From Paraburkholderia aspalathi (GTDB taxonomy: Bacteria > Pseudomonadota > Gammaproteobacteria > Burkholderiales > Burkholderiaceae): a DNA stretch of 64,000 nucleotides. Made by a program: the position numbers and the translations under genes. Within the stretch, counting starts at the first letter, position 1, and each line of letters begins with the position of its first letter. A model generated the notes under the pieces. It had not been told where the DNA came from. It saw only the letters and a list, made by a program, of their open reading frames with translations, and did no database searches. The DNA lies in NCBI RefSeq assembly GCF_900116445.1, contig NZ_FPBH01000036.1, forward strand, positions 17,433 through 81,432. The letters are read 5' to 3'. Shown piece after piece: positions 1 through 8,292 of this stretch.

Positions 1-161
1 CGAACGACACATCTAATTACCACGCGCGGCGCGTCCCGCTGACGACGACCGCCTGCACTACCCGGTGGCCTGACGCCTTGCGTCCGGCTGCGGAATGTTG
101 CCGCGCCGTGTTTAACGTTGTTCATGCCGCGTCCCGCGGGGAACATACACGTCTATCTGAT

Positions 162-956
162 ATGCGAAACAAACCTCTCGTCGGCATCAGCGCCGACAGA
201 ACGATGATGGGAGTCCACCCGTCGCACGTCACCGGCGAGAAGTACATCGCCGCGATCGTGGACGGCTCGCAGGCACTGGCCATGTTGCTGCCGGCGCTCG
301 GCGAGCGTCAGTCCACCGAGGACGTGCTGGCTACTGTCGACGGCTTACTGTTCACCGGCAGCTATTCGAATGTCGAGCCGCACCGCTACGGCGGCCATCC
401 CAGCGCGCCGGGCACGCTGCACGACGCCGCACGCGATGCGACGACGCTGCCGCTGCTGCGCGCCGCGATCGCCGCAGGCGTGCCGGTGCTGGCGGTATGC
501 CGGGGCTTTCAGGAAATGAACGTGGTGTTCGGTGGGACGTTGCATCAAAGCGTTCACGCGGTGGCCGGGTTGAACGACCATCGCGAGAACAAGGAAGACG
601 ACCTCGACGTGCAATACGCACCGTCGCATTCGATCACGCTGGCGCAGGGCGGCTTGTTGCAGCGCCTCGCGGGCGGCACGAATGAAGCGCGTGTGAATTC
701 ATTGCACGGTCAGGGCGTCGAGCGGCTGGGCGTGGGTCTGGTGGCAGAAGCCACCGCGCCGGACGGATTGATCGAAGCGGTGAGCGTGAAAGATGCGCGT
801 GCCTTCGCGCTGGGTGTGCAGTGGCACCCGGAATGGAAGCATGCCAACGACGCGCTTTCCACCGCGATCTTCCGTGCCTTCGGCGAAGCCTGCCGCGATC
901 GAATGCGCACCAAGGCCGGCTATGGCGCGGCATCCGCCGCTGCCACGCATGCCTGA
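162..956 (+). CDS. puuD: Gamma-glutamyl-GABA hydrolase (PuuD-like, class I amidotransferase fold)
   Basis: Predicted cytoplasmic hydrolase that removes the gamma-glutamyl group from gamma-glutamyl-GABA at the end of the glutamylated putrescine pathway. The 264-residue product has the class I glutamine amidotransferase nucleophile elbow AVCRGFQE with Cys113, and the His/Glu pair in VQWHPEW (His222, Glu224), completing the triad expected of the peptidase C26 family. The reading frame opens at 78, but the ATG at 162 gives the family N-terminus (MRNKPLVGIS) and is preferred. It is followed 32 bp later by a puuA-type synthetase, which supports the polyamine assignment over other C26 members. Confidence 0.88.
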   Translation: MRNKPLVGISADRTMMGVHPSHVTGEKYIAAIVDGSQALAMLLPALGERQSTEDVLATVDGLLFTGSYSNVEPHRYGGHPSAPGTLHDAARDATTLPLLRAAIAAGVPVLAVCRGFQEMNVVFGGTLHQSVHAVAGLNDHRENKEDDLDVQYAPSHSITLAQGGLLQRLAGGTNEARVNSLHGQGVERLGVGLVAEATAPDGLIEAVSVKDARAFALGVQWHPEWKHANDALSTAIFRAFGEACRDRMRTKAGYGAASAAATHA

Positions 957-988
957 GCCGGTCGCGCACCAAAACTGAGAGAATAACC

Positions 989-2323
989 ATGCATGAAATC
1001 GACGACTTCCTGAAGAAGAACCGCGTCACCGAAATCGAAGCGATCATTCCGGATATGGCCGGGATCGCACGCGGCAAGATCATTCCGCGCAGCAAGTTCG
1101 AATCCGGCGAATCCATGCGCTTGCCGCAGGCGGTGATGATCCAGACCGTCACAGGGGACTATCCGGAAGACGGCACGCTCACCGGCGTCACCGACCCGGA
1201 CATGGTCTGCGTTCCCGACGCCAGCACCATCCGCATGATTCCGTGGGCCGTCGATCCGACCGCCCAGGTGATCCACGATTGCGTTCACTTCGACGGCACG
1301 CCCGTCGCCATCTCGCCGCGCCGTGTGCTGCGCCGCGTGCTGGAACTGTATAAGGCCAAGGGCTGGAAGCCGGTCATCGCGCCGGAACTCGAGTTCTACC
1401 TGGTCGACATGAACAAGGACCCCGACCTGCCGCTGCAACCGCCGATCGGCCGTACGGGCCGTCCGGAGACCGGCCGTCAGGCGTACTCGATCGAAGCCGT
1501 CAACGAATTCGATCCGCTGTTCGAAGACATCTATGAATACTGCGAAGTCCAGGAACTGGAAGTTGACACGCTGATTCACGAAGTCGGCGCCGCGCAGATG
1601 GAAATCAACTTCATGCACGGCGATCCGCTGAAACTCGCCGACAGCGTGTTCCTGTTCAAGCGCACGGTGCGTGAGGCCGCGCTGCGTCACAAGATGTACG
1701 CGACTTTCATGGCCAAGCCGATGGAAGGCGAACCGGGCTCGGCGATGCACATGCACCAGAGTCTCGTGGACGAAGAAACTGGCCACAACCTGTTCACCGG
1801 TCCGGACGGCAAGCCCACCACGCTTTTCACGGGCTATATCGCGGGCCTGCAGAAATACACGCCGGCACTGATGCCGATTTTCGCGCCGTACATCAACTCG
1901 TATCGCCGCCTGTCGCGTTTCATGGCTGCGCCGATCAACGTGGCATGGGGTTACGACAACCGCACGGTGGGTTTCCGGATTCCGCATTCGGGCCCGGCTG
2001 CGCGGCGCATCGAAAACCGCATTCCGGGCGTGGACTGCAACCCGTATCTGGCGATTGCCGCAACGCTCGCGGCCGGCTATCTCGGCATGACGCAAAACCT
2101 CGAAGCCACTGAGCCGCTGCTCAGCGACGGTTACGAATTGCCGTACCAGTTGCCGCGCAACCTTGAAGAAGGTTTGACGCTGATGGGCGCTTGCGAGCCG
2201 ATCGCCGAAGTACTCGGCGAGAAATTCGTCAAAGCCTACCTCGCACTGAAAGAAACCGAATATGAAGCGTTTTTCCGCGTGATCAGTTCGTGGGAACGCC
2301 GGCATTTGCTGCTGCACGTCTAA
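989..2323 (+). CDS. puuA: Glutamine synthetase family protein, probable gamma-glutamylputrescine synthetase
   Basis: Predicted ATP-dependent ligase joining glutamate to putrescine, the first step of the Puu pathway. The 444-residue product shows glutamine synthetase hallmarks: an N-terminal beta-grasp region, PELEFYL (132-138) with metal-binding glutamates, MHMHQS (253-258), and RIPHSG followed by RRIENRIPG (330-346) near the ATP/glutamate site. The open frame starts at 821 inside puuD; the ATG at 989 is the family start and gives the typical length. True GlnA is less likely, because the gene lies among puuD, puuB, transaminase and Pot transporter genes. The exact amine substrate is inferred from context. 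Confidence 0.85.
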   Translation: MHEIDDFLKKNRVTEIEAIIPDMAGIARGKIIPRSKFESGESMRLPQAVMIQTVTGDYPEDGTLTGVTDPDMVCVPDASTIRMIPWAVDPTAQVIHDCVHFDGTPVAISPRRVLRRVLELYKAKGWKPVIAPELEFYLVDMNKDPDLPLQPPIGRTGRPETGRQAYSIEAVNEFDPLFEDIYEYCEVQELEVDTLIHEVGAAQMEINFMHGDPLKLADSVFLFKRTVREAALRHKMYATFMAKPMEGEPGSAMHMHQSLVDEETGHNLFTGPDGKPTTLFTGYIAGLQKYTPALMPIFAPYINSYRRLSRFMAAPINVAWGYDNRTVGFRIPHSGPAARRIENRIPGVDCNPYLAIAATLAAGYLGMTQNLEATEPLLSDGYELPYQLPRNLEEGLTLMGACEPIAEVLGEKFVKAYLALKETEYEAFFRVISSWERRHLLLHV

Positions 2324-2372
2324 GATCTATTTCAACGACGTCGCCCGCAAACGCAAAAAAATTGGAGGCAGT

Positions 2373-3812
2373 ATGAGCTACAGAACAGATGAAGTCGCTT
2401 ACGTGCAGCCGGCCCAACCCGCCGCTAGCGCACAAGCCGCACAACAGAAACGCAGCACCGCCGAATACCGCGCGCTCGACGCCGCGCACCACATCCATCC
2501 GTTTTCGGATATGGGTTCGCTCAATCGCAGCGGCAGCCGCGTGATCGTCAAGGCACAGGGCGTGTACCTGTGGGACTCGGACGACAACAAGATCATCGAC
2601 GGCATGGCCGGTTTGTGGTGCGTGAATGTCGGTTATGGCCGCAAGGAACTGGCCGACGCAGCGTACCGTCAGATGCAGGAACTGCCCTTCTACAACACCT
2701 TCTTCAAGACGACGCACCCGCCGGTGATCGAACTGTCGGCCCTGCTCGCCGAGCTGGCGCCGGAACCGTTCAACCACTTCTTCTATTGCAACAGCGGCTC
2801 GGAAGGCAACGACACCGTGCTGCGCATCGTTCACCAATACTGGGCGACGCAAGGCAAGCACTCGAAGAAGTTCGTCATCTCGCGCAAGAACGGCTATCAC
2901 GGTTCGACGATCGCGGGCGGCACACTGGGCGGCATGGGCTACATGCACGAACAGATGCCCTCGAAGGTCGAGAACATCGTGCACATCGACCAACCGTATT
3001 TCTTCGGCGAAGCAGAAGGCAATCTGACGCCGGAAGAATTCGCTCTGGCCCGCGCGCAGCAACTCGAAGCCAAGATTCTCGAAATCGGCGCGGACAACGT
3101 GGCCGCCTTTATCGGTGAGCCTTTCCAGGGAGCGGGCGGCGTGATTTTCCCGGCTTCAACGTATTGGCCGGAAATCCAGCGCATCTGCCGCAAGTACGAC
3201 ATCCTGCTGGTCGCCGACGAAGTGATCGGCGGCTTCGGCCGGACCGGCGAATGGTTCGCGCATCAGCACTTCGGTTTCGAGCCGGATCTGATCACGCTGG
3301 CCAAGGGCCTGACGAGCGGCTATGTGCCGATGGGCGCGGTCGGTCTGCACGATCGCGTGGCCAAGGCGATCATCGAAAATGGCGACTTCAATCACGGCCT
3401 CACCTACTCCGGCCACCCGGTGGCCGCAGCAGTAGCGGTAGCCAATCTGAAACTGCTGCGCGACGACAAGATCGTCGAGCGCGTCAAGACCGACACGGGT
3501 CCGTACTTCCAGAAGAAGCTGCGCGACACCTTTGCCAATCACCCGATCATCGGTGAAATCTCCGGCGCGGGTCTGGTCGCCGGTCTGCAACTCGCAGAAG
3601 ACCCGAAAGCACGCAAGCGTTTTGCTAATGGTGGAGAAGTCGGCACGATCTGCCGCGACTTCTGCTTCAACGGCAACCTGATCATGCGCGCCACCGGCGA
3701 CCGGATGCTGCTGTCGCCGCCGCTCGTGATCAACAAGCTGGAAATCGACGAGATCGTTGCGAAGGCCAAATACGCCATCGACGCGACCGCACAACAACTC
3801 GGAATTTCGTAA
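2373..3812 (+). CDS. spuC: Class III aminotransferase, probable putrescine(polyamine)-pyruvate transaminase
   Basis: Predicted PLP enzyme moving an amino group from putrescine or a related omega-amine to pyruvate. The 479-residue product has the class III pattern: CNSGSEGNDT (139-148) for phosphate binding, LVADEVIGGFGRTG (279-292) with Asp282 contacting the PLP nitrogen, and the Schiff-base lysine K311 in TLAKGLTSGYVP. The ATG follows a strong TTGGAGGCAGT ribosome site. A gap of about 50 bp from puuA suggests cotranscription. SpuC-type enzymes are known from Pseudomonas spermidine/putrescine use. Coexistence with PuuA/PuuB suggests two parallel putrescine routes. Another omega-amine is possible. 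Confidence 0.82.
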   Translation: MSYRTDEVAYVQPAQPAASAQAAQQKRSTAEYRALDAAHHIHPFSDMGSLNRSGSRVIVKAQGVYLWDSDDNKIIDGMAGLWCVNVGYGRKELADAAYRQMQELPFYNTFFKTTHPPVIELSALLAELAPEPFNHFFYCNSGSEGNDTVLRIVHQYWATQGKHSKKFVISRKNGYHGSTIAGGTLGGMGYMHEQMPSKVENIVHIDQPYFFGEAEGNLTPEEFALARAQQLEAKILEIGADNVAAFIGEPFQGAGGVIFPASTYWPEIQRICRKYDILLVADEVIGGFGRTGEWFAHQHFGFEPDLITLAKGLTSGYVPMGAVGLHDRVAKAIIENGDFNHGLTYSGHPVAAAVAVANLKLLRDDKIVERVKTDTGPYFQKKLRDTFANHPIIGEISGAGLVAGLQLAEDPKARKRFANGGEVGTICRDFCFNGNLIMRATGDRMLLSPPLVINKLEIDEIVAKAKYAIDATAQQLGIS

Positions 3813-3824
3813 CGGCAGTTCGTT

Positions 3825-3861
3825 CCGGCATGGGCACACCCACGATACGCGCTCATGCCGG
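3825..3861 (+). other. Intercistronic inverted repeat before potF
   Basis: CCGGCATG (3825-3832) and CATGCCGG (3854-3861) are perfect 8-bp arms separated by 21 bases, between the transaminase stop and the potF start. There is no T-run, so an RNA stabilising or processing stem is as likely as a terminator. Confidence 0.35.
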
Positions 3862-3885
3862 TTCTTCACATCAAGGGAAAAAACC

Positions 3886-5007
3886 ATGAGCGTTTGTCAT
3901 CTTCGTCATGCGGTCGCGGGGGCCGCGCTTCTCGCCTTCACGGGTTTTGCGGCGTTGTCGGTTACGCCGGCCCTTGCGGCCGACACGGAACTGAATGTGT
4001 ACAACTGGTCGGACTACATCGCGAAGGACACGATTCCAAACTTCGAGAAGCAGGACGGCATCAAGGTCAAGTACGACAACTACGATAGCGACGATACCTT
4101 GCAGGCCAAACTGCTCGCGGGCAGTTCCGGTTACGACATCGTGGTGCCGACGTCGAACTACATGGCCAAGCAGATCCAGGCCGGCGTGTATCAGAAGCTC
4201 GACAAGTCGAAGCTGCCGAATCTGTCGAACCTCGACCCCGTGTTGATGAAGATGATTTCCGACGCCGATCCGGGCAACCAGTACGGCGTGCCCTGGGCTT
4301 ACGGTACCGACGGTATCGGCTACAACGTCCAGGCCGTGCAGAAGGCACTCGGCGCCAATGCGCCGGTGGACAGCTGGGCCCTCGTGTTCGACCCGGCCAA
4401 TCTGTCGAAGCTGAAAGGCTGCGGCGTGTCGTTCCTCGACCAGGCAGTCGACGTGTTCGCCGCAACGCTGCAATACATGCATAAGGATCCGAACAGCACA
4501 AACCCCGCCGACTATCAGGCCGCGTTCGAAGTGCTGAAGAAAGTCCGCCCGTACATCACCCAATTCAATTCGTCCGGCTACATCAACGACCTCGCTAACA
4601 ACGACATCTGCGTCGCGGTGGCATGGTCCGGCGACGTCGGCATCGCCAGCCGCCGTACCGCGGAAGCCAAGCGTTCGTATCAGGTGAAATTCTCGAACGT
4701 CAAGGAAGGCGGTCTGCTGTGGTTCGACGTGATGGTGATCCCGAAAGACGCACCGCATCCCGAAGCCGCGCTGAAGTGGATCAACTACATCGAAGATCCG
4801 AAGGTCAACGCAGCGATTACCAATGAAGTGTTCTACCCGACCGCGAACAAGGCCGCGCGCCAGTTCGTCGTTCCGGGTGTCGCACAGGACACGACCGTTT
4901 ATCCGGGCGATGAAGTGTTGAGCAAAATGACACTGATGAAACCGATGCCCACCGACATTCTGCGCCTTGAAAATCGACTTTGGGCGCAGCTTAAAACCGG
5001 CCATTGA
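3886..5007 (+). CDS. potF: Periplasmic polyamine-binding protein of a Pot-type ABC importer
   Basis: Predicted periplasmic receptor delivering putrescine or spermidine to the permease encoded downstream. The 373-residue precursor has a clear Sec signal peptide, a hydrophobic stretch ending in TPALA (about residue 31), followed by ELNVYNWSDYI, the characteristic opening of the PotD/PotF family. The frame is open from 3757, but the ATG at 3886, after AAGGGAAAAAACC, puts the signal peptide at the N-terminus. It lies directly upstream of the ATPase and two permeases. PotF (putrescine) versus PotD (spermidine) specificity cannot be read here; the puu context favours putrescine. Confidence 0.88.
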   Translation: MSVCHLRHAVAGAALLAFTGFAALSVTPALAADTELNVYNWSDYIAKDTIPNFEKQDGIKVKYDNYDSDDTLQAKLLAGSSGYDIVVPTSNYMAKQIQAGVYQKLDKSKLPNLSNLDPVLMKMISDADPGNQYGVPWAYGTDGIGYNVQAVQKALGANAPVDSWALVFDPANLSKLKGCGVSFLDQAVDVFAATLQYMHKDPNSTNPADYQAAFEVLKKVRPYITQFNSSGYINDLANNDICVAVAWSGDVGIASRRTAEAKRSYQVKFSNVKEGGLLWFDVMVIPKDAPHPEAALKWINYIEDPKVNAAITNEVFYPTANKAARQFVVPGVAQDTTVYPGDEVLSKMTLMKPMPTDILRLENRLWAQLKTGH

Positions 5008-5035
5008 TTAAGCCAATCTAAAAAGAATCGATCCC

Positions 5036-5065
5036 GCGCTCAGGGATCGCTTGAACCCTGAGCGC
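5036..5065 (+). terminator. Hairpin between potF and potG
   Basis: GCGCTCAGGG (5036-5045), a 10-base loop, and CCCTGAGCGC (5056-5065) form a perfect 10-bp stem just after the binding-protein gene. No long T-run follows. Such stems often cause partial termination or 3'-end protection, giving more binding protein than ATPase and permease; that role is inferred. Confidence 0.55.
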
Positions 5066-5214
5066 ATGAATGGCAGTAACGGTAGTCAGCCTGCGTGCTT
5101 AAGTCCCATCTGTGCGCAGTCCCATGTTTTCCGATCGCAGCGCATCTTGCGAGCCGCTTTCAGCGACTCGTATGGAGACACTTGCGCTCGCGATCCGCAA
5201 GGAATGGTTACATC

Positions 5215-6378
5215 ATGAACTCGACGACACAAAACAGCGTAGCCGGCGCCACCCAGATGGCCCGCCCCGCACCGACGACAAAATCGAAATCGGACGAATT
5301 CGTTCGCATCGAAAATGTCGTGAAGAAATTCGGCGACAGTACTGCTGTCGACAACGTCAATCTGAGCATTGCGAAGAATGAATTGTTCGCGCTGCTCGGC
5401 AGCTCCGGCTGCGGCAAGTCCACACTCCTGCGCATGCTCGCGGGGCTCGAGTCGGTCACCTCCGGCCGCATTTTCGTCGACGGCGAAGACCTCGCCGCGA
5501 TGCCGCCGTACAAGCGGCCCGTCAACATGATGTTCCAGTCATATGCGCTGTTCCCGCACATGAGCGTCGAAGCGAATATCGCGTTCGGCCTCAAGCAGGA
5601 AGGCACGCCCAAGAACGAGATCAAGGAACGCGTTGCCGACGCGCTGAATCTCGTGCAGATGAGCAAATACGCGCAACGCAAGCCGCACCAGTTGTCCGGC
5701 GGACAGCAGCAGCGTGTGGCGCTGGCCCGCTCGCTCGTCAAGCGCCCCAAGCTGCTGCTGCTCGACGAGCCGATGTCGGCGCTCGACAAGAAGATCCGTC
5801 AGAAGACCCAGCTCGAACTGGTGAACATCATCGAGAAGGTCGACGTGACCTGCGTGATGGTGACTCACGATCAGGAAGAAGCCATGACGATGGCCGGGCG
5901 CCTCGCCGTGATGAGCGAAGGCCGTATCGTGCAGATCGGCTCGCCCAGCCAGGTGTACGAATTTCCGAATAGCCGCTTCTCGGCCGAGTTCATCGGCTCG
6001 ACCAACCTGTTCGAAGGCACCGTGGTCGCGGATGAACCTGACCACATCTTCGTGGAAAGCGAAGACCTCGAATCGCGCATCTACGTGAGCCACGGCATTA
6101 CCGGCCCGCTTGGCATGCCGGTGGGCATCTCGGTGCGTCCGGAACGCGTGAAAGTCTCGCTCGACAAGCCCTCGACGCCGCACAACTGGGCGCGCGGCGT
6201 GGTCTCGGACGTCGCGTACATGGGCAGCTATTCGCTCTATCACGTGCGCCTGCCGAGCGGCAAGACGGTCGTGTCGAATCTCTCCAGCTCGCACCTCATG
6301 AGCGAAGGTGCGCCGTCCTATAACGACGACGTGTTCGTCTACTGGTCGCCGGCTAGCGGCGTGGTGCTGACGCAATGA
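5215..6378 (+). CDS. potG: Polyamine ABC transporter ATP-binding protein
   Basis: Predicted cytoplasmic ATPase driving polyamine import. The 387-residue product has Walker A GSSGCGKST (62-70), signature LSGGQQQR (160-167), Walker B LLLLDEP (180-186) and a switch histidine in MVTHDQEEA, then a C-terminal TOBE-type region containing GISVRPERV, as in PotA/PotG. The frame opens at 5095; the ATG at 5215 is chosen because AAGGAA lies just upstream and the extra residues do not match the family. A roughly 25-residue Ser/Thr/Pro-rich lead precedes the ABC domain. The stop overlaps the next gene's start by four bases. Confidence 0.9.
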   Translation: MNSTTQNSVAGATQMARPAPTTKSKSDEFVRIENVVKKFGDSTAVDNVNLSIAKNELFALLGSSGCGKSTLLRMLAGLESVTSGRIFVDGEDLAAMPPYKRPVNMMFQSYALFPHMSVEANIAFGLKQEGTPKNEIKERVADALNLVQMSKYAQRKPHQLSGGQQQRVALARSLVKRPKLLLLDEPMSALDKKIRQKTQLELVNIIEKVDVTCVMVTHDQEEAMTMAGRLAVMSEGRIVQIGSPSQVYEFPNSRFSAEFIGSTNLFEGTVVADEPDHIFVESEDLESRIYVSHGITGPLGMPVGISVRPERVKVSLDKPSTPHNWARGVVSDVAYMGSYSLYHVRLPSGKTVVSNLSSSHLMSEGAPSYNDDVFVYWSPASGVVLTQ

Positions 6379-7346
6379 GCAATCCCACTACCTCCCCCGC
6401 GGCGCTCGGCGCGCCGTCCGGCAGCCGTTTGCTCGGCTCGCTGAAAAAACGCCTCTCGATGCTGGTGCCCTCGGGCCGCACGACCGTGATCGGTGTGCCG
6501 TTCATGTGGCTCTTCGTGTTCTTCGCGTTGCCGTTCGTGCTGGTGCTGAAAATCAGCTTCGCCGATCTGCGCCTGGGCATTCCGCCGTACACGGATCTCG
6601 TGACGGTCAAGGACGGCATGGTGCACTTCGCCATGCAGCTGAGCCACTACGCGTTCCTGCTGCAGGACGATCTGTACGTCGCCACGTACATCAGCTCGCT
6701 GAAGATGGCCGCAATCTCGACCTTCTTCTGCCTGTTGATCGGTTACCCGATTGCGTACTACATCGCGCGTTCCGAGCCGACCAAACGCAACCTGCTGATG
6801 ATGGGCGTGATGCTGCCGTTCTGGACGTCGTTCCTGATCCGCGTCTATGCGTGGATCGGCATCCTGAAGGACGACGGCCTGCTCAATCACACGCTGATGG
6901 CCATCGGCATGATTCATTCGCCGTTGCGCCTCTACCACACGGATATTGGCGTCTATATCGGCATGGTTTATTCGTATCTGCCGTTCATGGTGATGCCGCT
7001 GTATGCGCACCTGGTGAAGATGGATCTGACGCTGCTCGAAGCGGCCTACGACCTCGGTTGCAAACCGTGGACCGCGTTCACGCGCATCACCTTGCCGCTG
7101 TCGAAGAACGGCATTATCGCCGGCAGCCTGCTGGTGTTTATTCCGGCGGTCGGCGAGTACGTGATTCCTGAACTGCTTGGCGGCGCCGATACGCTGATGA
7201 TCGGCCGCGTGATGTGGGATGAATTCTTCAACGATATGGACTGGCCGATGGCATCCGCTGTCACCGTCGCCATGGTTCTACTGCTGCTCGTGCCGATGGC
7301 CGTGTTCCAGTACTACCAGGTCAAGGAACTGGAGGGCGCGAAATGA
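6375..7346 (+). CDS. potH: Polyamine ABC transporter permease (PotH/PotB type)
   Basis: Predicted inner-membrane subunit of the polyamine importer. The 323-residue product has a hydrophobic segment near residue 40 (FMWLFVFFALPFVLVLKI), several later membrane segments, and the permease loop DLGCKPWTAFTRITLPLSKNG that contacts the ATPase. Translation starts within the ATGA overlap with potG and ends within an ATGA overlap with potI, so the three proteins are probably translationally coupled. Length and position fit PotH; the N-terminal Pro/Ser-rich segment of about 30 residues is cytoplasmic. Confidence 0.88.
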   Translation: MSNPTTSPAALGAPSGSRLLGSLKKRLSMLVPSGRTTVIGVPFMWLFVFFALPFVLVLKISFADLRLGIPPYTDLVTVKDGMVHFAMQLSHYAFLLQDDLYVATYISSLKMAAISTFFCLLIGYPIAYYIARSEPTKRNLLMMGVMLPFWTSFLIRVYAWIGILKDDGLLNHTLMAIGMIHSPLRLYHTDIGVYIGMVYSYLPFMVMPLYAHLVKMDLTLLEAAYDLGCKPWTAFTRITLPLSKNGIIAGSLLVFIPAVGEYVIPELLGGADTLMIGRVMWDEFFNDMDWPMASAVTVAMVLLLLVPMAVFQYYQVKELEGAK

Positions 7347-8254
7347 TCAAGCCAAATAGAACGCTTTCCAATAGCGTACTGACGTTCGGGTTTCTGTTTC
7401 TGTATATCCCGATCATCAGCCTGGTGGTGTATTCGTTCAACGAGTCGAAGCTCGTTACGGTCTGGTCCGGCTTTTCGCTCAAATGGTATGGCGCATTGCT
7501 GCAAGACGGCGAACTGCTCAGCGCAGCATGGCTGTCGCTGAAAATCGGTCTGCTGACCGCGTGTGCATCGGTGGTGATCGGTACGTGGGCCGGCTTCGTG
7601 CTGGCCCGCTTCGGACGCTTTCGCGGCTTCACGCTGTTCGCCGGCATGATCAACGCGCCGCTCGTGATTCCTGAAGTGATTCAGGGCATCTCGCTGCTGC
7701 TGCTGTTCGTCGCACTCGAACAGATGCTCGGCTGGCCGAAGGGCCGTGGCCTCTTCACGATCTGGATCGGCCACGTGATGCTGTGCGTGTCGTATGTGGC
7801 CATCATCGTGCAATCGCGGGTGAAGGAGCTCAACAAGTCGCTCGAAGAAGCCGCACTCGATCTCGGCGCAACGCCCTTCAAGGTGTTCTTCCTGATCACG
7901 CTGCCGCTGATCTCGCAGGCTCTGATGTCCGGCTGGCTGCTGTCGTTCACGCTGTCTTTCGACGATCTCGTGCTCTCCGCGTTCCTCTCCGGTCCCGGTT
8001 CGACCACGCTGCCGCTCGTCGTGTTCTCACGTGTTCGTCTTGGCCTGAATCCGGAAATGAACGCGCTCGCCACGATCTTCATCACCACGGTGACGATCGG
8101 CGTGATCGCCGTGAACCGCTGGATGCAGGTACGTGAGCGCAAGCGCAACCGCGACATGCAGATGGCGTTCGCACTCGCCGAAGCCGCCGACCCGTTACCG
8201 TCAGCACCACAACAAGCCGTCGTACGAAAGTCGCTCGATACGGCACGCGCATAA
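7343..8254 (+). CDS. potI: Polyamine ABC transporter permease (PotI/PotC type)
   Basis: Second predicted membrane subunit of the importer, 303 residues. The N-terminal membrane segment (LTFGFLFLYIPIISLVVYSF) is followed by the family sequence FNESK, and the ATPase-docking loop appears as DLGATPFKVFFLITLPLIS. SFTLSFDDLVLSAFLSGPG is characteristic of PotC/PotI permeases. It overlaps potH by four bases and is the last importer subunit; the next gene begins 38 bp later. The C-terminal tail of about 45 residues (from RNRDMQMAF) is hydrophilic. Confidence 0.88.
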   Translation: MIKPNRTLSNSVLTFGFLFLYIPIISLVVYSFNESKLVTVWSGFSLKWYGALLQDGELLSAAWLSLKIGLLTACASVVIGTWAGFVLARFGRFRGFTLFAGMINAPLVIPEVIQGISLLLLFVALEQMLGWPKGRGLFTIWIGHVMLCVSYVAIIVQSRVKELNKSLEEAALDLGATPFKVFFLITLPLISQALMSGWLLSFTLSFDDLVLSAFLSGPGSTTLPLVVFSRVRLGLNPEMNALATIFITTVTIGVIAVNRWMQVRERKRNRDMQMAFALAEAADPLPSAPQQAVVRKSLDTARA

Positions 8255-8292
8255 GAAGTCCTTTTGCAATACGACCAATAAGGAGAATTTGC

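Noticed and set aside
920..2317. 465-codon open frame antisense to puuA
   Set aside because: High-GC shadow frame with Arg/His/Ala-rich sequence, no domain, no ribosome site; the plus-strand glutamine synthetase is certain.
3871..5004. 377-codon open frame antisense to potF
   Set aside because: Composition is that of a shadow frame; the sense strand has a complete binding protein with a signal peptide.
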